DNA of 64,000 bases from Hyperoodon ampullatus (taxonomy: Eukaryota > Chordata > Mammalia > Artiodactyla > Ziphiidae), in the NCBI GenBank assembly GCA_949752795.1, contig OX457057.1:96809513-96873512 (forward strand), written 5' to 3'. The notes under the pieces are model-generated. The model did not search any database. It was not told the origin of the DNA and was given only the letters and a program-made list of their open reading frames with translations. Position numbers and translations under genes: made by a program. This document shows, piece by piece, positions 33,799 to 58,032 of this stretch (positions are counted from its first letter, which is position 1; each line of letters starts with the position of its first letter).

Positions 33799-36700
33799 AA
33801 ATCAAGCTGGTGAACTGAAGCTTCCCTGGGAGTTTAAGATGTGGTCAGTTGAGCTGTCAAGGCACTTTATTCAAGCACTTATGAGAAAGTGAACCTATTA
33901 AAAAAAAAATGAAGCATGTTCATCTATCAAGAGGAAAGCCAACACTGATTTCTTCTCTAAAGGTGCCCACCACTCTCCTTTCTCACCCACCAACAGGGAA
34001 CATCGGAATGGTAGTATCAGGGCAGTGTGCCACGTGTGCTTATAGGTACACAGCTTCTGTGGTCACTACACATAATAATGAAAAGCCTGCTTTTTTTTTC
34101 AAAACATCCAGTGGGAAAAACAGCACTATGCATCTGAGTATAATTTTAGTGTTGAAGTGTAAAACCTGTGATAGAAGTGCTTGACTGATTTAGGCTCTAA
34201 TTTTTTAATTTTATGTTTGAGAGACAATAAGTGAAAATAATTTAAACTCTATAAATTTTGCCAAGAATAGATATAATTCCTGTGAAGGAAATCTTCCATA
34301 TTATACTATCACGGTATTGTACTAAGTTCATTCACTCTTTTTGATGCAATATTTGATATAAAATATGGGTGTTCGTGATTTGGGAAAGTGTTATACTACA
34401 TTTTAAACATGTAAAATGCTTAATTCTAAATGTATTAGTCATCAATTGAATAACAAATGTGAGTTATTTAAGTCTGAGATACGTGAATGGGTATAATGCT
34501 ATTATTACACAGTATGTATCATTACTTGTTAATATTAGATGAGCTACAGAACTCCCACTAGCACTATATGAGAGACTGAAGTTTAAGACTCCATATGTTA
34601 GGCTACCATAAGACACCCTAATGTAAGAGCTCTGTTAACTAACAGAATAATATCTGATGGTTTCAGGAGTCAAAATTTAGAACAACAGGAGGAAAATTGT
34701 GATATGGTCAGAAACAGAGCTGGCTTTTCTCTGTAAGTTCAGGCTTACATGAAACTGAAAATTATTCCAAGGAGGTAGTGGATAAAGGACAGGCGACAGC
34801 TGCTTGACATCACTGACATGGACCCATGGTTTTCTGTTTTCTTCTTTACTGTATCAGAAATTAGTTATTTTGAGGCAAGAATAGAATATAACATACATCA
34901 AATAGAGCTTTTAAAATAAGAATATCTGATCTGGATCCAGTTAAATAGCACAGCAGATAAACCTTAAGAGTTTTTCTGGTCTTACATGACAGTGTCTGTA
35001 TGGAAAGATCTTAATTTTCTTGGAATCACTCAGTCACTGAAGAAAAATGTTGATTCTGTAGAACCAGTAATTCCCAGTCCTTACTTTCAAAGCCATATCC
35101 AAGAAATGTGGTGTGTTAGAATTACTTTGGTCTAATATTTCCATGTTGGCAAAGTAAGAGGGAAAAATATATTACTTTTTTAAATTTATTTTTAATATCC
35201 AGATTTAGAGGTTTGAAATTTTTTGAATAGTTCATGTTGGGTTTTTTTTTTAATATTTCAAGGATTGGGTATTCCAAATTAATTCAATACTACTTTTATA
35301 AATAGATTCTGATATTTTTTTAAAGAGACAACACCCCATTTTAGAATATCTTGAATGTTGAAAGATAGGATTTTCTGACTCATTAGTCATGCTTTCTTAT
35401 TTTTTAAGATTTGTTTTGAAGAAAAAAATTGACCTGAACATTTTAGTCTAACCAAGGAAAATATTACCTTAATGGTAAAGACTTGCTGTCTGCAAATAAA
35501 CAGGTGAATTGATCCATTCGTTATATATCATGGGAAGAAAAAAACAATCAAAGAAAGTTTTTAATAGAGATGTGAAGATATTGTTTAGAGAGATATTTAT
35601 TATGACGTCTTAAAAACATATTTTTCTATTTTCAAAGTATTATTTCCAGGCTATATTTTTTATTGGCACTTCTGCAGATGATTTTGCAGTTTTGAAAGTG
35701 ATAATAAAAACTAGATTGTAAGTTAGGTTCAGTGAGGACATTCTTCAGATATGTAAAAGATGCTGTGATTAGGGCACTGCCCCCATCTTACTCATCCTTG
35801 GCTGCCCTTGGCCCAATACCTTTATATAAGACTGGCTCTTGGTATTTAAGATGATATAGCATTATTTTTTAAGAACAAAATGCGGAGAGATTTTGAAAAT
35901 CGTGCCTTTATAATTTGAGCAGCCACCAGATACATCTTGCTTAAGGTACTAGTAAGTATAACATATGTTTTGATAAGTAGAAACATTAGGAAGAAAAAAG
36001 ATGACACTGTCCGCTTTCTTCAGTGAAAGTCTGGATTTATTTTATTCTATTTTGTGTTCTGTCAGCATACTGTGCAATCAGATTTCATTACAGTCCTTGA
36101 AAATATTTGTTAAAGGACCTAAGTGTCTTACTTTCTAGTTTTTCTTAGAGTATGTACTAGTAATATCTTAACCATATAGCTATTGAAAAAAATCTGCTTA
36201 TTAAACACTAAGTCTACTTTTGATTCCATTTTGAGTTTCAAAAATAAATCTGAAAAATTAAATCTTAATAAATTTTCAACTTTTAAATATCTTATTTTTT
36301 TTAATATTAAAGTCGAATTTTAAATCACCTAGTCCTGGAGAATTTGCCAATATATAACATTTTCTTTTTCTAATCTTACCCCAGAGAAAAAGATTCATGG
36401 TATTTTTAAAGCTAAGTATTTCTGATCAGATAATGAAGTGTCTTAAATACCTTGTTTGGGGGAAACACAAACCAGAGACCAGTCAGGAGCCCACTTCCTG
36501 TGACTTGTGCTGGTGACCAAGACTAGAGAGGATGTGAAGGGTAGCAAAGGGCAGAGAAGGCCCTGGGCCATTAGTTTACACTCTGATGGTTGACTCCCCC
36601 TTTGCGATGGTGGTGGTGAAGGCTTCTGTATACAGACAACTAATTTGGACTGGTACTTATAATCTGAGAAAGTCTTGACCAAGCATCCTAAAGTCCACCA

Positions 36701-37862
36701 ACCCATTTCAGCAAAATACTATCAGAGTAATGATGTCCTAACTACATTCTTCTGTATATGTGCTTTTTGGTTTTTTAAATGGAAACCATGAGCCACAGAG
36801 GTCCACCACTTAGCCCATTTGTTGCTAGAAGGGAAAAAAAAATCTCCTACTAGCCTCCAGTCACACACACATTCAGGTATCAATGAGTTTTAATATATTA
36901 AAACATCCAGAAGTATTTTTAGAATTTAAGATTTCCATGCCAACTAGACTACCTTACAAGTTCACGCTGATGGTATTATTAAATACTTCGTTGAAGTTCT
37001 CTGAAGTGTTAGGCTTCCATTATATATGATAATGCTCTAAAAGAGACTGGGCTCATATGACAGGGTTGCATTTTATTTTACCAGATCTTTAACTGGGGCA
37101 GTTCAGAAATTATGCTTGGTCAGTTCTCTTGGATGGTATGTCATGTTAATGTAACCTAGTACTGTAGTTGAAATTGTGTTGTGCCGTTACCCATGTGTTG
37201 GCTTAGGTACTGTACATAGTCTTAATAGCTGAGATGTTAAAGAAGATGAGGATGAAACATGCCTATATTAACCTGTTTTAAGACTGCTTTAGATATAAAG
37301 GCCTTATTCCCTTATATATGTGACCTTTCAGAAGATAATATATACACAGTATATTTTAAATGGTCATGTGGGTGGTCTCTAGCTACTCTCCATATGACAA
37401 AACTGGCAAAATTTTTAATTTACGTGGACAACAAACTCCACATTTACAAATGTTTATGTTCATCTTATGCATATAACAATGAATTTTTTGCTGATATTCA
37501 TTGACCAAATCCCACATACAGGAAGACATTTAGGGTATATTCAGTTTGTTTTTTTGGAAATACATCTTACTTGGGGGATCACCTTCCTCTTAGACATTTA
37601 TTTGGTCCTCTGGAAATTGATACAGTTGTGGGTAATCGTGTAAATGTTTATGAAAAATTTTTTATTGAAGTGATTCCATTAGTATTCTAATCTCTAATAC
37701 ATGGAGAATGACCTTCATATTTATATATTTCTTTATTTTAACTGCCCAACTATTAATCCAGGAAATGTTTTCCTTTTCTTTGCCAAAATTTTTTATTGTA
37801 AAATATTTGAGTAATGTAAAGGTGAATCTTATACATGTTCAATAAAAATCATATCTTAAACT
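33799..37862 (+). other. FAM102B: FAM102B 3' UTR, about 4 kb, AT-rich
   Basis: No repeat of recent type interrupts this AT-rich stretch after the FAM102B stop codon, unlike its surroundings. This fits a constrained 3' UTR. AATAAA hexamers occur at 35703-35708 and 37841-37846. The latter, followed by 'atcatatctt' and loss of the AT-rich character, is the likely distal end. The open stretches within it (for example 33909-34184) are not genes. Confidence 0.7.
37841..37846 (+). terminator. FAM102B: Probable distal polyadenylation signal of FAM102B
   Basis: AATAAA inside gttcaataaaaatcatatc. The choice between this and the hexamer at 35703 is inference. Confidence 0.5.
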
Positions 37863-38738
37863 TTAGAATGTTGTTTATACTTTAAAATTTCAGTTAAGAT
37901 TCTGTCAGTTGCTTGCCAAGGAAAGAAAACCGAAGGGAAAAGACCAGCATGTAACTTCTCCCTGAGGGCTTCCCTTTATTTATGACCAGGTAGTATAGCC
38001 AGTTTACAGGCTTGAACGCCTCCAGTGAAAGACTTTTCTCTGAGACCTGAGGCAGCCCCTGCCATCCTGTGGGCATGGACTTTGGAGTAAGACAGACCTG
38101 AGTCTGAATTCAAACTCACCTCTGAACCTGTTTTCTAATCTAAGATGGTGATAATACCACCAACTCTTTTGGGTTGTGATGAAGAACACAAAAGCTAATG
38201 TAAGGAATATGCTGTAGGCACTCAAGCCAAAATTTGATCAAGCCAAAATTTGTCTTTGTGTAGCATCTACATACGTACCTTAATTCTAGTGTTAGACATG
38301 TGGAAGATGGTCAATAAATGTGGCACTATTAGAGGTTAAAATCATGACTTAAATGATATTCATAGTCACCACACCCTTGTACAGACTGCTTTTCCTTTTG
38401 ACTAGAATGTCCTCACAGAGAGGAAAAACAATGCCAACAAATTCTCTCTGCTGATATTCAAATTACAGCAGCAACTTCAAGTTAATAAAGAACTATGGTT
38501 CAATATGAGTTTGAATGTGATCTTTCTATGTAGATTGTCATGATTTCCCTGGACAGTGCAGATTAAGAAAGGTTACATAAGTTAAGGAGAAAGTACCCCA
38601 CTTGCTGGCAGAAGCAGGGTGGGGTTATGGCCACTCTAGGGGAAACCCTCAAACCTCCTCCCCAGTACACAGGATTGTACGGGATCATCTGGGACAACTT
38701 TGTGCCGATCACAGCAGAGCCTAGCAGGAGCCTCTGAT
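37863..38738. other. Intergenic; MIR-like piece
   Basis: About 38080-38330 has MIR phrases ('ggagtaagacagacctgagtctgaa', later 'agatggtcaataaatg'). The rest is unrecognised. No gene. Confidence 0.55.
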
Positions 38739-40348
38739 CTGTCCCCTCAGACTTTTCTTTTCAATATAGTTGATGTACAATATTATGTAAATTACAGGTG
38801 TACAATATAGTGATTCACAGTTTTTAAAGCTTACACTCCATTTATAGTTATTATAAAATATTGGCTATATTCCCTATGTTGTACAATATATCCTTGTAGT
38901 TTATTTTATACTTAATAGTTTGTACATTTTAATCCCCTACCCGTCTTGCCCCTCCCCCCTTTCCTCTCCCCTCTGGTAACCACTAGTCTGTTCTCTGTAA
39001 GTTTGTTTGTTATATTCACTAGTTTATTTTTTAGATTCACATATAAGTCATATATACAGTATTTGTCTTTCTCTGTCTGACTTACTTCACTTAGCATGAT
39101 ACCCTCCAAGTCCATCCATGTTGTTGCAAATGGCAAGATTTCATCTTTTACAGCTGAGTAGTATTCCATTGTATATATATATATATACCATGTCTTCTTT
39201 ATTCATTCATCTGTTGATGGGCACTTGGGCTGCTTCCATATCTTGGCAACTGTAAATAATGCTGCTTTGAACATTGGGGTGCATTTATCTTTTCAAATTA
39301 GTGTTTTCATTTTTTTCATATATATACCCAAGAGTGGAATTGCTGGGTCATATGGTAGTTCTATTTTTAGTTTTTTGAGAAACTGCCATACTGTTTCCCA
39401 CTGTGACTGCACTAATTTACACTCCCACCAATAATGTACGAGGGTTCTCTTTTATACATTCTCTCCAGTATTTGTTATTTGTGTTCTTGATGATAGCCAT
39501 TCTGAAAAGTGTGAGATGGTATCTCATTGTGGTTTTGATTTGCATTTCTCTGATGATTAGCAACGTTGAGCACCTTTTCATGTGCCTCTTGGCCATCTGT
39601 ATATCTTCTTTGGAAAAACATCTATTCAGGTCTTCTGTCCATTTTTTAATCAGGTTGTTTGGGGTTTTTTTGATGTTGAGTTTTATGAGCTCTTTATATA
39701 TGTTGGATATTAACCCTTTATCAGTCATATCATTTGCAAATATTTTCTCCCATTCGTAGGTTGTCTTTTCATTGATGGTTTCCTCTGCTGTGCATAAGCT
39801 TTTACATTTGATTAGGTCCCATTTGTTTATTTTTGCTTTTATTTCTATTGCCTTGGTAGACTGACCTAAGAAAACATTGCTATGATTTATGTCAGAGAAT
39901 GTTTTACCTATGTTCTCTTCTAGGAGTTTTATGTCATCGTTTCTTATATTTAGATCTTTAAACCATTTTGAGTTTATCTTCGTACATGGTGTGAGGGAGT
40001 TCTAATTTCATTGATTGATAGGTAAGCTGTCCAGCTTGCACAGCACCACTTGTTGAAGAGACTGTCTTTTCTCCATCATATATTCTTACCTCCTTTGTCA
40101 TAGGTTAATTGAGCGTAGGTGTGTGGGTTTATTTCTGGACTCTGTATTCTGTTCCCTTAATGTTTGTTTTCATGCCAATACCACACTATTTTGATTACTG
40201 TAGCTTTGTAGTATAGTCTGAAGTCTGGAAAGGTTATGCCTCCAGCTTTGCTCTTTTTCCTCAGGATTGTTTTGGCAATTCTGGGTCTTTTGTGTTTCCA
40301 TACAAATTTTTACATTTTTGTTCTAGTTCTGTGACTAATGTCCTTGGT

Positions 40349-40736
40349 TTTTTGTTTGGGTTTTTTTGGGGGGGTGTTGTTTTTTTTTTGTTGTTTTGTT
40401 TTGGCGGTGCCGCATGGCATGCAGGATCTTAGTTCCCTGACCAGGGATCAAACCCATGCCCCCTGGGCTTCCCTGGTGGCGCAGTGGTTGAGAGTCTGCC
40501 GGCAGATGTAGGGGACGTGGGTTCGTGCCCCGGTCCGGGAGGGTCCCACGTACCGCGGAGCGGCTGGGCCCGTGAGCCATGGCTTCTGAGCCTGTGCGTG
40601 TCCGGAGGCTGTGCTCCGCAACGGGAGAGACCACAACAGTGACAGGTTAGCGTACCGCAAAAAAAAAACAAAAAAAAAACCATGCCCCCTGTAGTGGAAG
40701 CACAGAGTCTTAACCACTGGACCACAGGGAAGTCTC
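40349..40736 (-). mobile_element. Short tRNA-derived SINE, itself split by a CHR SINE
   Basis: A reverse-oriented SINE inside the L1, flanked by tgtccttggt at 40339-40348 and 40737-40746. Its body is interrupted by the CHR SINE at 40465-40679. Confidence 0.88.
40465..40679 (+). mobile_element. CHR SINE (short form) inside another SINE
   Basis: Head gggcttccctggtggcgcag, A-rich tail aaaaaaaaaacaaaaaaaaa, and duplication ccatgccccct at 40454-40464 and 40680-40690. It is the youngest of three nested layers. Confidence 0.92.
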
Positions 40737-41394
40737 TGTCCTTGGTATTTTGATAGGAATTGCATTGGGTATGAAGATTGCCTTGTGTAGTGTGGTAATT
40801 TTAACAATATTAATTATTCCAATCCATCTGTTTGTGTCCTGTCCCCTCAGACCTTCTTGCCCACGTCTCAGGCATGGGGTTCCCAGGCCCAGCCTTCTTA
40901 TAACTTACCCCATCTTTCTTCAACACCTAGTATTTTTTCTCCCTTCCTCCCTACATCCTCTCCCTTCCTTTACCTTATTTTACATTTTCCTTCCTGAACA
41001 TACATAGCACATACCTGGTTGCTGCACATTTAAGGAAATGAAACCTTTCTTTCCATTTGCATGATACGAAATCTTTGATGGAGCTAATCCATCACACATT
41101 ACACAAAATGTAACACAAATTTAGAAAACATATAGAAAAGGCTTAAATTTAGACATTTCCTGAGTCAGTGATCTCAAACCTAATAAGGAAACATCTGAGA
41201 CCATCCTGTATGAATTAGTTTAGACCCCATTCCTATGCAAGTACAGCTCAGCTAGGTTGAGGTATCTCCTTAGTCATTTCTCTTAAGAAATTGACTTCAC
41301 CGCTAGATCTTTAAACCATTTCAGCGGTGAGTTTCCTGAGTATGCATGGCAAAGAGTTTCAAACCTCTAAAGAAAATGGGCATAACTAGGATTT

Positions 41395-41604
41395 CTTTTT
41401 CTTTTTTTCTTTGCGGTACACGGGCCTCTCACTGCTGTGGCCTCTCCCATTGCGGAGCACAGGCTCCGGACCCGCAGGCTCAGCGGCCATGGCTCACGGG
41501 CCCAGCCGCTCTGCGGCACGTGGGATCTTCCCAGACCGGGGCACGAACCTGTGTCCCCTGCATTGGCAGGTGGACTCTCAACCACTGTGCCACCAGGGAA
41601 GCCC
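41395..41604 (-). mobile_element. CHR SINE (short form)
   Basis: Reverse-oriented, flanked by aactaggattt at 41384-41394 and 41605-41615. A T run of about 28 (41613-41640) follows the right-hand copy and is not part of this SINE's tail. Confidence 0.9.
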
Positions 41605-41609
41605 AACTA

Positions 41610-41640
<31 letters not shown>

Positions 41641-43308
41641 GCATCTTATTTATATCAGGGAGTCCTCAAAGCAAATGAATGCATTTAAGTGGGAAAAGTG
41701 TGCCACCTTCTGGTACTGAACTTCAATGATTCAGTTCAAATCTACCTCTCCCACATGATCCTGTGTCTGGCTCTTCTTTCGCCTATATTCTCTGGAATTA
41801 AGACCAAAGGAAAAACATATTTTATATTTTTTCAGTACTAAATTTTAAAATTTTGAAATACTTAAAAAGATTTTAAAGCATTGCATACTTTGCTTAAATA
41901 AGGCAAAATTGTTTTTAGTATGGGATTAATGAAAGATGCTGTAAGTTCAGTGACAGGATGATTCCTCCTAGAAAAGACTGGATGATCAGCATGATAAAGG
42001 GATTCCACACAGAGGGGCAAGGCTGGACAAAGACATAGCAATGGGAAAACACAGCCTATTCAATGAAAGCAAAGTATCTGAGTCAAGGATGAGGTGTGAA
42101 AGTAGGGAGCAATGCAGTGTTTCCAGGTAAGAATAGAATGACCAGAGTTTAATTTGACTAGTTCCAGGTAGGGTCACAGCATACAGGATGAAATGGAGTA
42201 GGTAGCAATAACTGCAGCCATGCTGGCACAGAGTACATACAGTTTGACAGGAACTTAGAAATCAACAGATAAATGGGCATAGGCCCTTGACAGTTAACTT
42301 TCAAAAGACAGGTGTATAACTAGCCTTCCCCTGGCTTCAAAAACTAGTCACAAAAGAGGTGAAATTAACATTTACTGTACCAACTTGACTTCCAGCCCCT
42401 ACAAGCCGGCTTGCTAGATCTCACCATTACTCTTAAATGTTCCCTATTTCAGGATATCCCCAAAGATGTGCACCGTATTCAATGATAAACCATGGTGACC
42501 ATAGTTAACACCTGCATCCTCCATGACCAAATAATCAAGATTCCACCATGGCACTGCTGGCAGTGCTCAGTCCCTGACCTCCAGTCTACAACTGCTCAGC
42601 TCAGTCTCCACAGTACCAGCTGTAATGTGATTTTGTTGGCACCCAAACTCTAGCTGAGGGCGTTACTTTCATCTGGAATAATTTCCTCACAGAAATGAGC
42701 CCCAGGGGCTTGAGAGCAGTACTTTAAAGAGAGCTGAACTGCTGGGTATGCTGTAGACAGGAGGGTTAGAAAGGCAAGAGGGGGTGGGGAGGTGAGAAGA
42801 TAAGGGAAGGATGTGGAGACTGGTGCTGTGTAGAAGTGCTCTGTGAGTCTTGTGGAGACACTGAAGGGGTTTCACATCTCAATTGTCTGGCATTGCACCA
42901 GAAGGAGTGCTGTGAGCTTCTCAGAAATTCTTAAAGGGGTTTTGGAATTGCCCAGGCCGTGGAAATAGGAATTACAGGCAAATCTTACTCAGAACAAGGG
43001 GGAGGGAAGTTCCACCTAATACCTGGCAACACAAATTTCAACCTGCTCTGGTGGGTGGGCCATGGTGGTGCCAGTGGTGGTAATTTTCCCACAAACATCT
43101 GTAGGTAAAACTCTGCCCCCTTACAGAACCACATTTTTCATCACCATACAGTGCACTTTAACTCCTTGGAGCAAAGTTCGCTATTCGTAAGGCCTTTATA
43201 GTTACAAAACTGTGGCCCATTCAGGTGGTTTTCCAAAAAAATGGAAAAACCTGCCCCCCAAAAGGCCACTAGTTCTTGCAAAATTGGAATTTACTTGTAC
43301 TTAACTGG
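41641..43308. other. Intergenic, nothing recognised
   Basis: Mixed-composition sequence between a SINE and the KPNA2 retrocopy. Open stretches on the minus strand (42177-41986, 42875-42687) have no domain or splice context. No gene called. Confidence 0.5.
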
Positions 43309-43310
43309 GA

Positions 43311-45350
<2,040 letters not shown>

Positions 45351-45592
45351 GAATGGAGTACAAATAGATGGAAGTGAATTTATAAAATATATTACTAATG
45401 ATAAAGCTGCATCAGAATGTATAATACCATTTATGTGAAATAATTGATATCAGAATAGATATTTTATCCACTGGAATTCTATGAGGAATGGTGGACTCTC
45501 TAAGAAAAGCAGTGAATTTGAGAGGCAGGAAGTTCTCAGTGGTGTTCCCAATGGCAGGCATTAAGGAAAAAGTTTAAAGTCTACAACGTTTA

Positions 45593-45697
45593 GGGAATTC
45601 CCTGGTGGTCCAGTGGTTAGGACTCCCCGCTCTCACTGCCAAGGGCCCGGGTTCAGTCCCTGGTCAGGGAACTAAGATCCCGCAAGCTGTGCGGTGC
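45593..45697 (+). mobile_element. Short tRNA-derived SINE
   Basis: Head gggaattccctggtggtcca, B-box-like gggttcagtccctgg, ending gcaagctgtgcggtgc. The A-tail is lost and no clear duplication is seen. Confidence 0.85.
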
Positions 45698-45757
45698 AAA
45701 GTTTGCCTTAAATTCCACCAATGAAAAGATTTTTAAATTATGTAAAACATTTCTCCC

Positions 45758-46084
45758 GGGACTTCCATGGTGGTACAGTGGTTAAGAATCTGCCTGCCAA
45801 TGCAGGGACATGGGTTCGAGCCCTGGTCCGGGAAGATCCCACATGCCACGGAGCAACTAAGCCCGTGCGCCACAACTACTGAGCCTGCGCTCTAGAGCCT
45901 GCGAGCCACAACTACTGAGCCCGCGCACCACAGCTACTGAGCCTGTGCACCTAGAGCCCGTGCTCCACAACAAGAGAAGCCACTGCAGTGAGAAGCCCGG
46001 GCACCGCAATGAAGAGTAGCCCCCGCTCACCACAACTAGAGAAAGCCCGCACGCAGCAACGAAGACCTAATGCAGCCAAAAATA
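45758..46084 (+). mobile_element. CHR SINE (long form)
   Basis: The long form includes the repeated cacaactactgagcctg units and the 3' part ending acgaagacctaatgcagcc. It is flanked by aaaacatttctccc (45744-45757) and an imperfect copy, aaaacatttcccg, near 46086-46098. Confidence 0.88.
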
Positions 46085-46099
46085 AAAAACATTTCCCGA

Positions 46100-46682
46100 G
46101 ATACAAAAGGCCTACTAATATGCAGCCTGCCAAACTGGGAAGGGAGGGACCCACTCCCAGCAAGGCATGATTGTGAAATTTCAGATAAGATTATGTCCCT
46201 TCTCAGGAACCTCCTGGCAAATTATTCTCAGAAGCCCAGTCGTGATGCAAAGCCACAGGCCATCCAGCACTGCACCCTGGGGAGCTGGTTTCCAATGAGC
46301 TAGGGGTGGCAGTAAAGGGAGCAGAAGGCAAGTGTAGCAGAGGCAGCGGCTAGAGGGGACTACCGCATTTCAGCAGGTCCTGACACTCCACGAGTACCTG
46401 AGACACGTGAAATCTGGCTAGGTACTATACAACCTGTTCTGTATACAGATATGGGTAGGGCTGCCAGCGTTGTTTCCTTTAAGTCAGATATTTGATCATT
46501 TGGTCTTAGAAAGACTCTTGTATGTAGAATTATTGTGTTCACTTTTCCATTCAACTCATGTAGTTGCAACATTGATAGTTACTCTGTCCCCGCAGGAGCA
46601 TTTGCTGATCCCCAGCTTAGAACCATTCAACATGCAAATAAAGACCTATATCAAGGTAGGGAGGTAAAGACAGATTAAGAAG
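46100..46682. other. Intergenic, nothing recognised
   Basis: No exon, RNA gene or repeat recognised. Confidence 0.4.
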
Positions 46683-46695
46683 AATGTAGGTGCAG

Positions 46696-46900
46696 GGCTT
46701 CCCTGGTGGCGCAGTGGTTGAGAGTCCGCCTGCCGATGCAGGGGACACGGGTTCGTGCCCCAGTCCAGGAGGGTCCCACATGCCGCGGAGCGGCTGGGCC
46801 CGTGAGCCATGGCCACTGAGCCTGTGCATCCGGAGCCTGTGCTCCGCAACGGGAGAGGCCACAACAGTGAGAGGCCCGCGTACCGCAAAAAAAAAAAAAA
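46696..46900 (+). mobile_element. CHR SINE (short form)
   Basis: Flanked by a perfect duplication, aatgtaggtgcag, at 46683-46695 and 46901-46913, with a pure A-tail of about 16. Confidence 0.95.
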
Positions 46901-46913
46901 AATGTAGGTGCAG

Positions 46914-47779
46914 GAGTTGCAGAGACGTGGGGGAGCCATGGGGAGCGTGGCCCCATCACCCGTGGCAATCATGAGCATTTAAACACTTCTGGGAGGTGCT
47001 TAAGCCTGAACAAAGTTAATTTTTGGAGACTTGGCTAGAAGATCTTGGCTCTAACAGAAGAGCAATGGGAAGAAAACCCTAGAAAGTTGCACAGGCCTAG
47101 AAAGGTGAGGACAGAGGGCCCTTTGGGCAGGTTGGGGATGCAAAACTCTAGATTGCATGCATTCAGGAGTAAAATCAGTGCAAGTACACAGAGGGGATCT
47201 GACGGAGCAGTCTGAGTAACACCGTTCTCTTCCAAAACCCCTTTTTTCTACTCATGCCCGTGGCCAAATCCACTTTCCATTCACTTAATTATTAACCCTT
47301 CAAAACTCAGCTTGGGAATTACAGCCCCAAGGAAGCCCTTCCCAGGTACCCATGCTACCCAGCCACAGCCTGTTTCAGGACATTCCAGTTGTGGCAGGTG
47401 GGCACCATGTCCTCTCTACCCCTTGTTCCTTGACAGAAGCCCACCAAATGGGCACGTGGCATCCCAGAAAAAAAGACTGCACTGCCCAGCATCCCTTGCT
47501 GTAAGGTATGGCCATGAGGTTTCCATCTGGCCAAGAAGCAGCAGCAGTCCAACAGACCTTACCAGGCAGCTGGCACATGCCCTTCATTCTTTCCCTTTTC
47601 TGCTGGTTTGGAATACGCAAGTGGTAGCTAAAGCTCAAACATCCATCTCTGTCCCCAAGGTGCACATGAAGTACAGTGGAAAGGCAAGATGGGCATATGG
47701 GTCCATACGGGTCCCTGTGAGTGACAGTACAGCTGCCATACCTGGTTGGCTAACCTCTGCACTCCCACACCTTAGAAAG
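46914..47779. other. Intergenic, nothing recognised
   Basis: A plus-strand open stretch of 200 codons (47312-47914) runs into the next SINE and shows no domain, so it is treated as chance. The origin of this DNA is not recognised. Confidence 0.4.
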
Positions 47780-47789
47780 AAATGTCTCA

Positions 47790-48103
47790 GGACTTCCCTG
47801 GTGGCACAGTGGTTAAGAATCTGCCTGCCAGTGCAGGGGACACGGGTTCAAGCCCTGGTCTGGGAAGATCCCACATGCCGCGGAGCAACTAAGCCCGTGT
47901 GCCACAACTACTGAGCCTGTGCTCTAGAGCCCGCGAGCCACAACTACTGAGCCTGTGCGCCTAGAGCCTGTGCTCTGCAACAAGAGAAGCCACCGCGATG
48001 AGAAGCCCGCGCACCGCAAGGAAGAGTAGCCGCTGTTTGCTGCCACTAGAGAAAGTCCGCGCACAGCAACGAAGACCCAACACAGCCAAAAATAAAAATA
48101 AAT
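47790..48103 (+). mobile_element. CHR SINE (long form)
   Basis: Head gacttccctggtggcacagt, internal cacaactactgagcc repeats, (aaat)n tail. Duplication aaatgtctca at 47780-47789 and 48104-48113. Confidence 0.92.
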
Positions 48104-48408
48104 AAATGTCTCATTTGGACCACTTTTTTTCTCCATTACAAGAAGCTGTATTTCCCTCTCTCCTACTGCTACTACCACCCCAATTCCAGCCAGTAAGCTC
48201 CCAGAGAGCAAAACTCAAAAACCACAGGCAATGTTTTAATTATGAAGTTTTGTTCCTTTCAAATACCTGCATTCTTGTTTTGTATGTGTTTTAGGCTAAG
48301 TATTACAGGTTAGAATTTAGCCCAGAGTAGGTACAGGTTTTAAAGCTACTCTACTCCCAGGAAAAGATTTCAAACACTACTAGATAATTCCATTCTCTTT
48401 AAAAACTC

Positions 48409-48414
48409 TTTAAT
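48409..48414 (-). terminator. HENMT1: Probable HENMT1 polyadenylation signal (ATTAAA)
   Basis: Reads ATTAAA on the minus strand, about 140 nt past the HENMT1 stop codon. It gives a short 3' UTR ending near 48390. No AATAAA is seen closer. Confidence 0.5.
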
Positions 48415-48552
48415 GTCACATTCAACACACAAGAAAACAAAAGTTAGGTGATTTTTAAATTAAAAGTTACCTGAATTATGGCTGCACAAAGTTTAAATTC
48501 TAAATGAGCCCAACTATTGCTAAGACCCTGAACGTCAGGAAATAAAGAAGGC

Positions 48553-57963
<9,411 letters not shown>

Positions 57964-57984
<21 letters not shown>

Positions 57985-58032
57985 TGTTTTCAAGTTTTGT
58001 TGAGACAAAAATGCATATGTCTCCTTCAATCC
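57964..58032 (-). other. HENMT1: HENMT1 exon with start codon and short leader
   Basis: A predicted 69-nt exon. Acceptor ttcctag lies before 58032 and donor gtaagg after 57964. The leader contains a 9-codon upstream ORF (ATG 58016, TGA 57992-57990) that stops 5 nt before the main ATG at 57984. The acceptor is inferred; the donor and start are well supported by frame and by resemblance to the human N-terminus. Confidence 0.7.

Larger units (their letters stand above)
38755..40838 (-). mobile_element. 5'-truncated older L1
   Basis: A minus-strand L1 3' end (3' UTR plus ORF2 C-terminal relics) with duplication ctgtcccctcagac at 38739-38752 and 40839-40852. It carries a nested SINE pair at 40349-40736. 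An ORF2 relic on the minus strand at 39728-39417 is a broken fragment. Confidence 0.88.

Noticed and set aside
47312..47914. A 200-codon open frame on the plus strand
   Set aside because: No domain, composition typical of chance, and its last part is translated SINE.
45753..48103. Internal direct repeats cacaactactgagcc as a tandem array or regulatory repeat
   Set aside because: They are part of the long CHR SINE body and recur in every long copy.
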